Positions 44,140-52,765 of a DNA stretch of 64,000 nucleotides are shown here, piece after piece; position 1 is the stretch's first letter, and each line of letters opens with the position of its first letter. The stretch lies in NCBI RefSeq assembly GCF_014203645.1, contig NZ_JACHJL010000009.1, positions 62,001-126,000 of the forward strand. Direction: 5' to 3'. Position numbers and translations under genes: made by a program. Below the pieces are notes generated by a model. That model did no database searches and had not been told where the DNA came from. It worked only from the letters and a program-made list of their open reading frames with translations. The stretch comes from Streptomyces zagrosensis. GTDB lineage: Bacteria > Actinomycetota > Actinomycetes > Streptomycetales > Streptomycetaceae.

Positions 44140-44745
44140 GTGTTCGACTTTGCTCTCTTCGGGTCCCTCTTTCTCACCCTTTTTGTCATCATGGACCCCC
44201 CTGGCATCACCCCGATCTTTCTCGGGCTGACCTCGGGGCGTCCCCACAAGGTGCAGCGCAAGATGGCGTGGCAGGCGGCGACCGTGGCCTTCTGTGTCAT
44301 CGCCCTCTTCGGTGTCTGCGGTCAGCAGATCCTGGACTACCTGCATGTCTCGGTACCCGCACTCATGGTCGCCGGCGGGCTGCTGCTGCTCCTGATCGCG
44401 CTCGACCTGCTGACCGGCAAGTCGGAGGAACCGACCCAGACCAAGGACGTCAACGTCGCGCTCGTACCGCTGGGCATGCCACTCCTGGCCGGGCCCGGCG
44501 CGATCGTCTCGGTGATCTTGGCGGTGCAGCACGCTGAGGGGTTTGGCGGCCAACTCTCGGTGTGGTCGGCGATCGTGGTCATGCATGTGGTGTTGTGGCT
44601 GGTCATGCGCTATTCGCTGCTGATCATCCGGCTCATCAAGGACGGTGGCGTGGTGCTGGTGACCCGCCTCGCGGGAATGATGCTGTCCGCCATCGCCGTA
44701 CAGCAGATCGCGAACGGGATCACCCAGTTCATCCAGGCGGCGTGA
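44140..44745 (+). CDS. MarC family membrane protein
   Basis: 201 residues from GTG, with six membrane helices. Blocks FLTLFVIMDPPGITPIFLGL, LLLLIALDLLTGK and PLGMPLLAGPGAIVSVIL define the MarC/YhgN family. Despite the name the family is not proven in multidrug resistance; its substrate is unknown. The spacing from aagg to GTG is 6 bases. An extended open frame upstream has no family similarity. Confidence 0.92.
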   Translation: MFDFALFGSLFLTLFVIMDPPGITPIFLGLTSGRPHKVQRKMAWQAATVAFCVIALFGVCGQQILDYLHVSVPALMVAGGLLLLLIALDLLTGKSEEPTQTKDVNVALVPLGMPLLAGPGAIVSVILAVQHAEGFGGQLSVWSAIVVMHVVLWLVMRYSLLIIRLIKDGGVVLVTRLAGMMLSAIAVQQIANGITQFIQAA

Positions 44746-44820
44746 CGCCCGCCCGCTCGGCTGGCGCCGCCGCCGGGTGAGCACCCGCGCGGGTGCTAGT
44801 GGCAGGTGGGCGCACAATGG

Positions 44821-44863
44821 CGCGAGGCGCCCCCGTACCGTGGTGGTACGGGGGCGCCTCGCG
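44821..44863. terminator. Very strong hairpin terminator
   Basis: A 19-bp perfect stem (cgcgaggcgcccccgtacc paired downstream) and a 5-base loop gtggt, between MarC and the convergent small gene. Confidence 0.9.
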
Positions 44864-44899
44864 TGGGGGTCGCGTCGTCGTGCAGACGGCCGGTTCGCG

Positions 44900-45160
44900 T
44901 TAGCGTGCGCCGGAATCGGCTGGACGGATGTAGATGCGCTGGCCGACAGAGGCGGCTTGCTGCACGATCCGTTTGACGGAGGCGGCGTCTACGACAGTGC
45001 TATCCACGGCGGTGCCGTCGATGTCGTCGAGACGCATGATTTCGAAGCGCAAGGCTTCTCCCTTCGTCTGATCCTCCTGAAGGAGAACTGTGAGTAGCGA
45101 GACGCGTCGCTTCTTCGCGGCGCGTTCCACTAGAGAGAACGGGTTGCCCGAAGCAAACAT
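44900..45160 (-). CDS. Small basic-acidic protein of unknown function, atypical codons
   Basis: 86 residues reading MFASGNPFSLVERAAKKRR, VSLLTVLLQEDQTKGEALRF, and ending IYIRPADSGAR. No domain is recognised; it looks like a small alpha/beta soluble protein. I count G or C in 61 of 86 third positions, far below the >90 percent of neighbours, with CTA, TTG and AAA codons and a TAA stop. That suggests recent transfer or weak selection. The ATG has aggga directly before it. It is divergent from the NYN gene across an AT-rich operator-like stretch. Confidence 0.6.
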   Translation of the reverse strand: MFASGNPFSLVERAAKKRRVSLLTVLLQEDQTKGEALRFEIMRLDDIDGTAVDSTVVDAASVKRIVQQAASVGQRIYIRPADSGAR

Positions 45161-45192
45161 TCCCTACGCTAAGGAAATTTTTCAACATGCTA

Positions 45193-45208
45193 ATTACTGA
45201 TAGGTAAT
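45193..45208. promoter_or_regulatory. Palindrome attac-N6-gtaat
   Basis: An inverted repeat attac tgatag gtaat in a ~50-base AT-rich patch (45161-45215) between the divergent small gene and the NYN-domain gene, 33 and 48 bases from their starts. Such patches in Streptomyces usually hold promoters and regulator sites. Confidence 0.45.
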
Positions 45209-45255
45209 GAGAGTGGTTGTGTGCACTGTGTCACGGCCCGGGAAATGAGGCCGCT

Positions 45256-46191
45256 GTGAACGACGTCGAGCCCGTCGAACCCCCAGCCCCCACCGACCTG
45301 GCCGCGCTGGCCGCGGGCATCGAGCGCTCCAACGAGCTGCTACAGCGCGTGCTGGCCGAGGTCGCGACGACGCCCTCCACCCACGCGATCTTTGTTGACG
45401 CGGGGTACGTATACGCGGCGGCCGGCCGGCTGGTCGCCGGAACCGAGGACCGCCGCTCCTTCGAGCTGGATACCGAGGGACTGATCGAGGCATTCATCGA
45501 TCGGGCCCGCACGATCTTCCCGGACAGCAGGTTGCTGCGGGTGTACTGGTACGACGGCGCCCGCCGCCGCATCCACACCGCGGAGCAGCAGCGCATCGCC
45601 GAACTGCCTGACGTCAAGGTCAGACTCGGCAACCTCAATGCCAACAACCAACAAAAGGGCGTTGACTCGCTGATCCGTACCGACCTGGAGTCCCTGGCCC
45701 GGCACCGGGCGATCGGCGATGCGGTGCTCGTGGGCGGGGACGAGGACCTGGTTTCGGCGGTCGAGGCCGCGCAAGGCTACGGGGCGCGGGTGCACCTGTG
45801 GGGCATCGAGGCGGCGGCCGGACGCAACCAGGCCGAGCCGCTGCTGTGGGAGGTGGACAGCCAGCGCACGTTCGACCTCGACTTCTGCAAGCCGTACGTC
45901 ATACGCCGTGCCATGGTCACCGAACCGTCAGGTGAGTTCGCCGCCGGCCACCTTCCCAGCCGGGAGGATGTGCGGTTCGTCGGGGCGCAGGTCGCCGCCC
46001 AGTGGCTGGGCAGCCGGGGCCGGGGTGCGCTTGCCGATCTGCTGCCAGGACATCCGTATTTGCCGGGTTCGGTAGACCAGGAGCTGCTCATCGAGGCCGA
46101 GGGGTTGCTACAGCTCTCGCTGCGGGCCCACGCCGATTTGCGGCGGGCGCTGCGGGACGGGTTCTGGGACCACTTGCAGGCGCAGTACTGA
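45256..46191 (+). CDS. NYN domain protein
   Basis: 311 residues from GTG. The NYN/PIN-like nuclease core starts at THAIFVDAGYVYAAAGRL and has DSRLLRVYWYDGARRR, LNANNQQKGVDSLIRTDLESL and DAVLVGGDEDLVSAVE, with the acidic residues expected to bind Mg2+. An N-terminal helical Glu/Leu region (~40 residues) precedes it; the C-terminal third is helical, possibly a LOTUS-like extension. RNA cleavage is inferred from the fold. Homologues are frequent in Streptomyces. Confidence 0.88.
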   Translation: MNDVEPVEPPAPTDLAALAAGIERSNELLQRVLAEVATTPSTHAIFVDAGYVYAAAGRLVAGTEDRRSFELDTEGLIEAFIDRARTIFPDSRLLRVYWYDGARRRIHTAEQQRIAELPDVKVRLGNLNANNQQKGVDSLIRTDLESLARHRAIGDAVLVGGDEDLVSAVEAAQGYGARVHLWGIEAAAGRNQAEPLLWEVDSQRTFDLDFCKPYVIRRAMVTEPSGEFAAGHLPSREDVRFVGAQVAAQWLGSRGRGALADLLPGHPYLPGSVDQELLIEAEGLLQLSLRAHADLRRALRDGFWDHLQAQY

Positions 46192-46196
46192 GCGCT

Positions 46197-46225
46197 GCCC
46201 GCGGGCGGCTTAGGCCGCCGCGGGC
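46197..46225 (+). terminator. Hairpin terminator after the NYN gene
   Basis: gcccgcgggcggc pairs with gccgccgcgggc, with one bulged G and a 4-base loop, a few bases past the stop. Confidence 0.75.
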
Positions 46226-46359
46226 AAGCCTTGCAGGGGGTGGGGACGGGCTTGGACCAAGGCGGCTCGGGCCGCTGGGGCTGTGGGGTGGATCAGCGCG
46301 CTGCATCGTCGTGCCCGGCGCGACGGGGGCGACGAGGCAGCGGGGCGACGGGGCGCGGA

Positions 46360-47223
46360 TCAGGCGTTCGTCGTGCGCCAGAACGCCAGCAGGGCCTGCG
46401 CGGTCTCGGCCGGCCGATCCACCGCGGGTGAATGCTCGGCGCCGGCGATCACCGTGCGGCGGGCCTTGAGTCGGGCCGCCATGTCATCCATCTGCGGCAC
46501 CGGCCAGGCGTAGTCCACGACACCGGACAGCACGTGCGTAGGTAGCGCCACCTCGGCCAGTTCCGCTACGCGATCTTCCGCGGTCATCAACTGGCGTGCT
46601 GCGCTCACCAGTTGCTCAGGCCGGGTGCCCATCCAGCGGTGGTAGAGAAATTCCTGTACGGCCGCTGGCGTCGCCCCCCCGGCCGCCTCCGGGGGATCGA
46701 GCTGTCGCATCGCTTCCCAGACCTCTTGCATGCTCCAACTCGCGAGCGCCTCGGTCAGCAGCTTGAGCCGGGCCTGTTGGGAGTCGTCCACCGCGGCTGG
46801 GCCCGAGCTCATCAAGGTGAGGGAGGCGAACGGCGTCGGGTCGCGCAGCACCGCAGCGCGGGCGATCAGGCCACCCAGCGAGTGGCCGAGCAGATGTACG
46901 GGGTGCCCCGCGCCGACCGCGGCGGCTTGGGCCAGCACATCCCTGGCCAGCTCGGCAGGGGTGTACGCGGCCTCGTCGGGCGGGCCTTCGCTCTCGTACT
47001 GCCCCCGACCGTCCACGGCCACCACCCGGAACCCGGCCGCCGACAAGGGTGCAAGCAGCGTGATGAAGTCCTCTTTGCTGGCCGTAAAACCCGGCACCAG
47101 CAGCGCCGTCCCGGCCGGCGGCCCATCGGGTGCCGCATCGTGCACGGCGAAGGCGCCGCGCTCGGTCCGCAGGGCGTACGCGCGGGCACGCGGGGGAAGG
47201 GTGAGATGCGGCGGCCTGCTCAT
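46360..47223 (-). CDS. Alpha/beta hydrolase
   Basis: 287 residues. Nucleophile elbow GHSLGG, oxyanion region VPGFTASKED, acid Asp in LSGVVDYAWPVPQMDD and the His in AGAEHSPAVDRP. The cap domain is short. Probably an esterase or lipase-like enzyme of unknown substrate. The ATG at 47223 begins MSRPPHLTLPPRARAYALRT; the open frame extends 99 codons upstream but that part is low-complexity. No signal peptide. Confidence 0.9.
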   Translation of the reverse strand: MSRPPHLTLPPRARAYALRTERGAFAVHDAAPDGPPAGTALLVPGFTASKEDFITLLAPLSAAGFRVVAVDGRGQYESEGPPDEAAYTPAELARDVLAQAAAVGAGHPVHLLGHSLGGLIARAAVLRDPTPFASLTLMSSGPAAVDDSQQARLKLLTEALASWSMQEVWEAMRQLDPPEAAGGATPAAVQEFLYHRWMGTRPEQLVSAARQLMTAEDRVAELAEVALPTHVLSGVVDYAWPVPQMDDMAARLKARRTVIAGAEHSPAVDRPAETAQALLAFWRTTNA

Positions 47224-47541
47224 GCGGTCGAGGCTAACGCGGGGGATGGCGCTGGAACACGGATGGGCGGTTCGTCGCCGTACGTTCGACCCATCGCAGC
47301 CACCTGGGCGCCCGGCGTTCTTCCGCGGGGCCGGTTCGCCCGCCGTGCCCGGCAAGCCAGCGGGCGCGGGCTCCGAACAACGCGAGTACGTTCCCGGTGA
47401 GTTGCGGGGTGAGTTGCGGGGGCGTGCTCGGGGTGAGCCGTGGGGGAGCTGGGGCGAGGTACGACCGAGGGCCCGGGACGGGGGTGCGTCGTCGGGCCCT
47501 CTGCCGTGCGTGCGTTGCATGGTGTGCGTGCTGTGCGCGCC

Positions 47542-47581
47542 TTGGTGCTGTGCGTGGAGTGTTGGTGCTGTGCGTGGAGTG
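47542..47581. repeat. Perfect 20-bp tandem duplication
   Basis: ttggtgctgtgcgtggagtg twice in a row, just downstream of the helicase stop. A second small duplication (gtgagttgcgggg) lies near 47397-47422. The 367 bases from 47224 to 47590 hold no gene I can support. Confidence 0.85.
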
Positions 47582-47590
47582 GCGACCAGG

Positions 47591-49504
47591 TCAGCTCTCC
47601 GCCGAGGCCTCGGAGCTCACCGCCGCGCGGGTGCGCGTCCGGCGCCGGCGCGGCTTGGCCGGGGCCTCGCCCGCTTCGGGGCTACTCGCTTCGGCCGGGG
47701 TGGCCGAAGCATGCGAGGTGTTTTCGGTGGCCGCTGACCGTGCGGCGGCGGACTTCTTCGCCGTACGTGCCCGCTTTGCGGGAGCGGCCGTTGCCGCCTC
47801 GGCTGTTGCGGCGGTCCCGACTGCGCTCGCGGCGCTGGCCGCTGTCGCGGTGCCGGCCTCGGGCGCGTTGCCCGCCACCGCTTCCGCGTGCGTGGCCTCG
47901 CCGGCCACGGGACGGGTGCGGCGGCGCCGGCGCGGCTGCTTGGCCGTGCCCGGCTCGGCGGCGGTCGTGCTCTCCGCCGTGTTGGCGGCGTCGGCCGCCT
48001 TCGTGTCGGCTTCGGCCGTAGGGGCCGGGGCAGCTCCGTCCAGGGCGACGGTGCCGCCCCGGGTACGGCGGCGCTGGCGCGGTGTACGCGTACGGGCCGG
48101 GAGCTCGCGCTCCTCCGTCACGGTGGCGGCGGGCGCTGCCTTTCGACCGCGGCTGGCACGGCCGCCGGTCTCCCCGAGGTCCTCGACCTCCTCGGCGGCG
48201 AGACCGGCCCTGGTGCGCTCGACCCGCGGCAGTATGCCCTTGGTGCCGCTGGGGATGCCGAGGAGCTCGTAGAGGTGCTCGGAGGTCGAGTACGTCTCCT
48301 CCGGATCATCGAACGGCAGGTCGAGCGCCTTGTTGATCAACTTCCAGCGCGGGATGTCGTCCCAGTCCACCAAAGTGATCGCGATGCCGGACTTGCCCGC
48401 CCGACCGGTGCGGCCGATCCGGTGCAGATAGGTCTTCTCGTCCTCGGGGGACTGGTAGTTGATGACGTGGGTCACGCCCTCAACGTCGATGCCACGGGCG
48501 GCAACATCGGTGCAGACCAGGACGTCCACCTTGCCGTTACGGAAGGCGCGCAGCGCCTGCTCGCGCGCCCCCTGGCCGAGGTCGCCATGGACCGCGCCGG
48601 AGGCGAAGCCCCGCTGCGCGAGCTGGTCGGCGATATCGGCTGCGGTGCGCTTGGTGCGGCAGAAGATCATTGCCAGGCCGCGGCCGTCGGCCTGCAAGAT
48701 GCGCGAGACCAGTTCCGGCTTGTCCATGGAGTGGGCGCGGAAGATGTGCTGGGTGGTGTTGGCAACGGTCTGGCCCGCGTCATCCGGCGAGGTGGCGCTG
48801 ATGTGCGTGGGTTGCGACATGTAGCGGCGGGCGAGCGAGATGACCGCGCCCGGCATGGTCGCCGAGAACAGCATGGTCTGCCGCTTCGCGGGCAGGAACT
48901 GAATGATCTTCTCGACGTCCGGGAGGAAGCCCAGGTCGAGCATCTCGTCGGCCTCATCGAGGACAAGGCCGCGGATCTTGGAAAGGTCGAGCTTCTTCTG
49001 CCCGGCCAGGTCGAGGAGACGACCCGGGGTGCCGACGATCACATCGACGCCCTTGCGCAGGGCCTCGACCTGTGGCTCGTAGGCCCGGCCGCCGTAGATC
49101 GACAGGACCCGCACATTGCGGACCTTGCCTGCGGTGAGGAGGTCGTTGGTGACCTGCTGGCACAGCTCGCGGGTGGGGACGACCACGAGTGCCTGGGGAG
49201 CGTCGGAGAGCTGGTCGGGCGTGGCCCGGCCTGCTTCAACATCGACGGGGACGGTGACCCGCTCCAGGAGCGGCAGGCCGAAACCGAGGGTCTTGCCGGT
49301 GCCGGTCTTGGCCTGGCCGATGACGTCGGAGCCGCTGAGGGCTACCGGGAGAGTCATCTCCTGGATGGGGAACGGGGACGTGATGCCGACGGCTTCTAGG
49401 GCCTCGGCGGTCTCGGGGAGAACCCCGAGGTCTCGAAACGTAGACAGGATGCTTGCCTCTTCTGTGAGACGCGGCGCGAGGCGGCGAAGGGGGTCGTACC
49501 GCAC
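47591..49504 (-). CDS. DEAD-box RNA helicase
   Basis: About 637 residues. Helicase motifs in order: Q-motif FPIQEMTLPVALSG, I AKTGTGKT, Ia PTRELCQQ, II VLDEADEML, III SATMP, V CTDVAARGIDV and VI HRIGRTGRAGKSG. The C-terminal ~190 residues are Ala/Thr-rich with four short Arg clusters (PRQRRRTRG, QPRRRRRTR, KPRRRRTRTR) that probably bind RNA. The start is uncertain: the GTG at 49504 gives a 19-residue lead; homologues begin near STFRDLG, where only CTG (49447) is available. Role: RNA unwinding in ribosome assembly or decay. Confidence 0.9.
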   Translation of the reverse strand: MRYDPLRRLAPRLTEEASILSTFRDLGVLPETAEALEAVGITSPFPIQEMTLPVALSGSDVIGQAKTGTGKTLGFGLPLLERVTVPVDVEAGRATPDQLSDAPQALVVVPTRELCQQVTNDLLTAGKVRNVRVLSIYGGRAYEPQVEALRKGVDVIVGTPGRLLDLAGQKKLDLSKIRGLVLDEADEMLDLGFLPDVEKIIQFLPAKRQTMLFSATMPGAVISLARRYMSQPTHISATSPDDAGQTVANTTQHIFRAHSMDKPELVSRILQADGRGLAMIFCRTKRTAADIADQLAQRGFASGAVHGDLGQGAREQALRAFRNGKVDVLVCTDVAARGIDVEGVTHVINYQSPEDEKTYLHRIGRTGRAGKSGIAITLVDWDDIPRWKLINKALDLPFDDPEETYSTSEHLYELLGIPSGTKGILPRVERTRAGLAAEEVEDLGETGGRASRGRKAAPAATVTEERELPARTRTPRQRRRTRGGTVALDGAAPAPTAEADTKAADAANTAESTTAAEPGTAKQPRRRRRTRPVAGEATHAEAVAGNAPEAGTATAASAASAVGTAATAEAATAAPAKRARTAKKSAAARSAATENTSHASATPAEASSPEAGEAPAKPRRRRTRTRAAVSSEASAES

Positions 49505-49841
49505 CGGGTACTTTGGCCGACCGGGGACAGGCCGGATGGCGCGGGACCACTGCCTCCGCTCAGGCGCGCACGCCGCGAGCGGGTCCCTCTCGTCGCACGT
49601 ATGTCTCATACGTGCCGCGTGGAGGGCGGTCGATTTGGAGCCGATCGGGCCACCGACCGGGCATCCGCATGCGTGGAACGACCCGCCGATAATGGGCGGG
49701 CTCAATACCACTGTACCCCGGATACGGCGCTCCATCCGGAGGCTTGTTTGAGTGCGACGATGAACACACTTGGCGGCGCCCCTGACCGCCGTGGCTGACC
49801 AGGGACTTCCGCTGACCCCTGAGCGGACTATTGTGCGCGTC

Positions 49842-50588
49842 ATGGAGACGCCCAACGCCGCTGACACCACACCCGACGAACCCCGCGAGACCACCGGAAT
49901 CGCCGCCCAGGACTGGGCGCAGGCGTCCGCCGCACCGCAGTACCGGGCTGCGGTGATCGATCTGCTCGGCGCCCTCGCCTATGGCGAGCTGGCCGCCTTC
50001 GAACGGCTCGCTGAGGACGCCAAGCTGGCGCCGACCATCGATGACAAGGCGGAGCTGGCGAAGATGGCGTCGGCTGAGTTCCACCACTTCGAGCGGCTAC
50101 GGGACCGGATCTCCGCGATCGAGGCGGAGCCGAACGAGGCCATGGAGCCGTTCGCCGCCGCGCTGGACGAGTTCCACCGCCAGACGGCGCCGTCAGACTG
50201 GCTTGAGGGCCTGGTCAAGGCGTACGTCGGTGACTCGATCGCCAGCGACTTTTACCGCGAGGTGGCCGCTCGACTGGACACTGACACCCGCGCCCTGGTG
50301 CTCCAGGTGCTCGATGACACCGGGCACGCATCGTTCGCGGTGGAGAAGGTACGGGCCGCCATCGAGGCCGAGCCGCGGGTCGGTGGGCGGCTCGCGCTGT
50401 GGGCGCGGCGGCTGATGGGCGAGGCGCTCTCGCAGGCGCAGCGGGTGGTCGCCGACCGCGATGCACTGTCCACCATGCTGGTGGGCGGCGTGGCTGACGG
50501 CTTCGACCTGGCGGAGGTCGGCCGAATGTTCTCGCGGATCACCGAGGCGCACACCAAGCGGATGGCGGCCTTGGGCCTCGCCGCCTGA
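49842..50588 (+). CDS. Ferritin-like fold protein
   Basis: 248 residues, mostly helical. The block AYGELAAFERLAEDAKLAPT and AKMASAEFHHFERLRDRI supplies a Glu and E-x-x-H ligands typical of ferritin-like di-iron proteins (MiaE-like), with further E/H residues in DDTGHASFAVEKV. Homologues are widespread in Actinobacteria next to the helicase. A di-iron redox role is inferred; the reaction is not known. Start METPNAADTTPDE is taken over an upstream ATG (49770). Confidence 0.88.
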   Translation: METPNAADTTPDEPRETTGIAAQDWAQASAAPQYRAAVIDLLGALAYGELAAFERLAEDAKLAPTIDDKAELAKMASAEFHHFERLRDRISAIEAEPNEAMEPFAAALDEFHRQTAPSDWLEGLVKAYVGDSIASDFYREVAARLDTDTRALVLQVLDDTGHASFAVEKVRAAIEAEPRVGGRLALWARRLMGEALSQAQRVVADRDALSTMLVGGVADGFDLAEVGRMFSRITEAHTKRMAALGLAA

Positions 50589-50740
50589 TCAACTGTGCTG
50601 GGCCTGGTGCCCTGATCACTGCGCTGGGCCTCACGGCCCAATCGTCGAACGCCGGCCGGGGGTGCGCCTCGGCCGGCGTTCGGGTGATACGGGCGCGTTA
50701 AGCCGCCTGATATGAGGTCTTAGACCGGCTGGTAGGGGTC

Positions 50741-51010
50741 TTAGACCGTCGCGGAGCGGTGTAGCCGCCGGGTGGGGCGGCGAACGAGGAGCGACAGCAG
50801 GGCGACGGCCATGATCAGCGCGGCGGCCAACGTCGCCGTGGAGTGGCCGGCGCCGAGCACCGAGTGCCCGAGGAGGGCGCCGAACAGCGCGGCGCCTGGG
50901 CCGGTGGAAAGTACAAGCTGGGCTGCCGGAAGTCGCCGAGGCAGCCAGCGGAGCGCCGCGAAGGCGACGACAAGGCCGATCAGTACCGAACCGAGCGCTT
51001 CCAGAACCAT
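50741..51010 (-). CDS. Small membrane protein
   Basis: 89 residues with an ATG after gggaggaaagcac. Three hydrophobic stretches: VLIGLVVAFAALRWLP, STGPGAALFGALLGHSVLG and TLAAALIMAVALLSLLV. Short basic C-terminus (RRPTRRLHRSATV). A longer frame starting at 51106 passes over the site and is not used. Unknown function; a conserved Streptomyces integral membrane protein to my recollection. Confidence 0.8.
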   Translation of the reverse strand: MVLEALGSVLIGLVVAFAALRWLPRRLPAAQLVLSTGPGAALFGALLGHSVLGAGHSTATLAAALIMAVALLSLLVRRPTRRLHRSATV

Positions 51011-51103
51011 GTGCTTTCCTCCCGCGCTAGCTATGAGCAATCGCAAATCGGTCGTATCCCGTACTACCCCGCAGCCGCCGTAGACAATCCTTTGCACATA
51101 CCT

Positions 51104-51148
51104 CAACGGCGGGGCCCCGGTGTCTATTTCACCGGGGCCCCGCCGTTG
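51104..51148. terminator. Strong hairpin terminator of DUF3107
   Basis: A 19-bp stem (caacggcggggccccggtg and its complement) around a 7-base loop tctattt, 18 bases past the DUF3107 stop. Confidence 0.9.
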
Positions 51149-51166
51149 GTTGGTACGTCTCGTTTC

Positions 51167-51400
51167 TCAGAGTGCGCTGAAACCGACCTTACGGGCCGAC
51201 TGCTCGCCGATCTCGACGTAAGCGAGCCGGTCGGCCGGAACCAGGACCTTGCGGCCGTGGTCGTCCTCCAGGCTCAGCAACTGCGCCTTGCCGCTGAGCG
51301 CGTCGGCGACGGCGCGCTCCACCTCCTCGGCAGTCTGCTCGCTTTCGATGACGATCTCGCGAGGCGCGTGCTGCACGCCGATCTTGACCTCCACGGCCAT
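51167..51400 (-). CDS. DUF3107 domain protein
   Basis: 77 residues, complete DUF3107: MAVEVKIGVQHAPREIVIES, EVERAVADALSG and VLVPADRLAYVEIGEQ. The protein is a small acidic beta-alpha fold found throughout actinobacteria; no activity is known. ATG after ggagggac. It ends at a strong terminator. Confidence 0.93.
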   Translation of the reverse strand: MAVEVKIGVQHAPREIVIESEQTAEEVERAVADALSGKAQLLSLEDDHGRKVLVPADRLAYVEIGEQSARKVGFSAL

Positions 51401-51517
51401 GTCCCTCCGACGGTCCGGGTTTCCCCTGGCCAATGCGCCAGAGGAGGGTGCGCGGTTCCCGCGCCGTACGGACACATTAGCCGCACCGCGGCCCGACCTT
51501 TGGGGGTCAGGGGCTTG

Positions 51518-52174
51518 TCACTCAGGTTGGCCCGAGCCTGGGCCGTCCATGCCGTGCAGGGGGAAGCCCGCCAGGCCCCGCCAGGCCAGGGACGTCACGA
51601 GCTCCACCGCGCGGTCGCGTGGGATGTCGCTCTTGCTGGAGAGCCAGTAGCGGGCCACGACCTGTGAGACGCCGCCGAGCGCCACGGCGAGCAGCATGGA
51701 CTGGTCGGAGGGCAGTCCGGTGTCCTCGGCGATGACCTCGGAAATTGCCTCGGCGCACTGGAGCGAAACTCGGTCCACGCGTTCGCGCACCGCGGGTTCG
51801 TTGGTCAGGTCGGACTCGAAGACCAGCCGGAAGGCGCCGCCCTCGGCCTCCACGTAGGCGAAGTACGCGTCCATCGTCGCCGTGACGCGCAGCTTGTTGT
51901 CCGTGGTCGAGGCGAGCGCCGTACGCACTGCCTGGAGCAGTGACTCGCAGTGCTGGTCGAGCAGTGCCAGGTAGAGGTCGAGCTTGCCAGGGAAGTGCTG
52001 GTAGAGCACCGGCTTGCTGACTCCGGCGCGCTCGGCGATGTCGTCCATCGCCGCCGCGTGGTAGCCCTGCGCGACGAAGACCTCCTGGGCGGCGCCCAGG
52101 AGCTGATTACGTCGGGCTCGGCGCGGCAGGCGCGTGCCTCGCGGGCGCGCCTCGGTCTGCTCGATGGCTGTCAC
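51518..52174 (-). CDS. TetR family transcriptional regulator
   Basis: 218 residues from GTG after gggaggcggc. The helix-turn-helix lies at about 35-75: LGAAQEVFVAQGYHAAAMDD, IAERAGVSKPVLYQHFPGKL. The C-terminal ligand domain is helical (MLLAVALGGVSQVVARYWLS). Neighbours do not reveal the ligand. A longer open frame to 52315 is not needed. Confidence 0.92.
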   Translation of the reverse strand: MTAIEQTEARPRGTRLPRRARRNQLLGAAQEVFVAQGYHAAAMDDIAERAGVSKPVLYQHFPGKLDLYLALLDQHCESLLQAVRTALASTTDNKLRVTATMDAYFAYVEAEGGAFRLVFESDLTNEPAVRERVDRVSLQCAEAISEVIAEDTGLPSDQSMLLAVALGGVSQVVARYWLSSKSDIPRDRAVELVTSLAWRGLAGFPLHGMDGPGSGQPE

Positions 52175-52311
52175 GCCGCCTCCCAGGTGGGTCTTTCCGT
52201 GCACGGTGTTCACCGCGCCCGCCATCGTACTTTTGGGTAACCGAGACGCGCGCGGCCCGTGCGGACAATTTCCCGGACCGACCACCGGAGCTGGCCGACA
52301 AAAGGGACGGA

Positions 52312-52566
52312 TCATCGGTAGTCGTCCTCATCGGTCTCCACGATCCGATACTGCTCGGCGACATCGGCCGGGTTGGCGGTCGTCAGGTCGAGATCGTTGG
52401 GCTGCTCGTCGGAATGGGAGTCGGGTGCGATGCCGGTCCGCTGCTCGGCGGTGTCCGCCTCGGGAGCCTCGACATTCCGCTCGCCGCTGGCGCCATCAGC
52501 GGGCTCGGTGGGCGCAGCGGGCTCGTCGTGGTGGAAGGTCTCGGGATCAATCGGTTCGATGGGCAT
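52312..52566 (-). CDS. Small acidic protein
   Basis: 84 residues, Glu/Asp/Pro/Thr-rich and disordered, opening MPIEPIDPETFHHDEPAAPT and ending YRIVETDEDDYR. ATG after aaaggggagccat, an excellent site. No domain. Codon usage is typical for the region, and the strong site supports it as real. Confidence 0.72.
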   Translation of the reverse strand: MPIEPIDPETFHHDEPAAPTEPADGASGERNVEAPEADTAEQRTGIAPDSHSDEQPNDLDLTTANPADVAEQYRIVETDEDDYR

Positions 52567-52765
52567 ATGGCTCCCCTTTCCAGGACGAGCGCCCTCTATA
52601 CGAGCCTACGAGTGGTCCGTCTGTGGCGCTACGCGCCCGGGGCCCGGGGCGCGGGGAACTGTCGCGGCACGTGGTGACACGAGGAAAGGCGCGAATGTGG
52701 TCCAGCTCACCGCTGTGTTGGCGAACACGCGAACGTGCCGCGTGATCGTCTCGTAACATTGCTCC

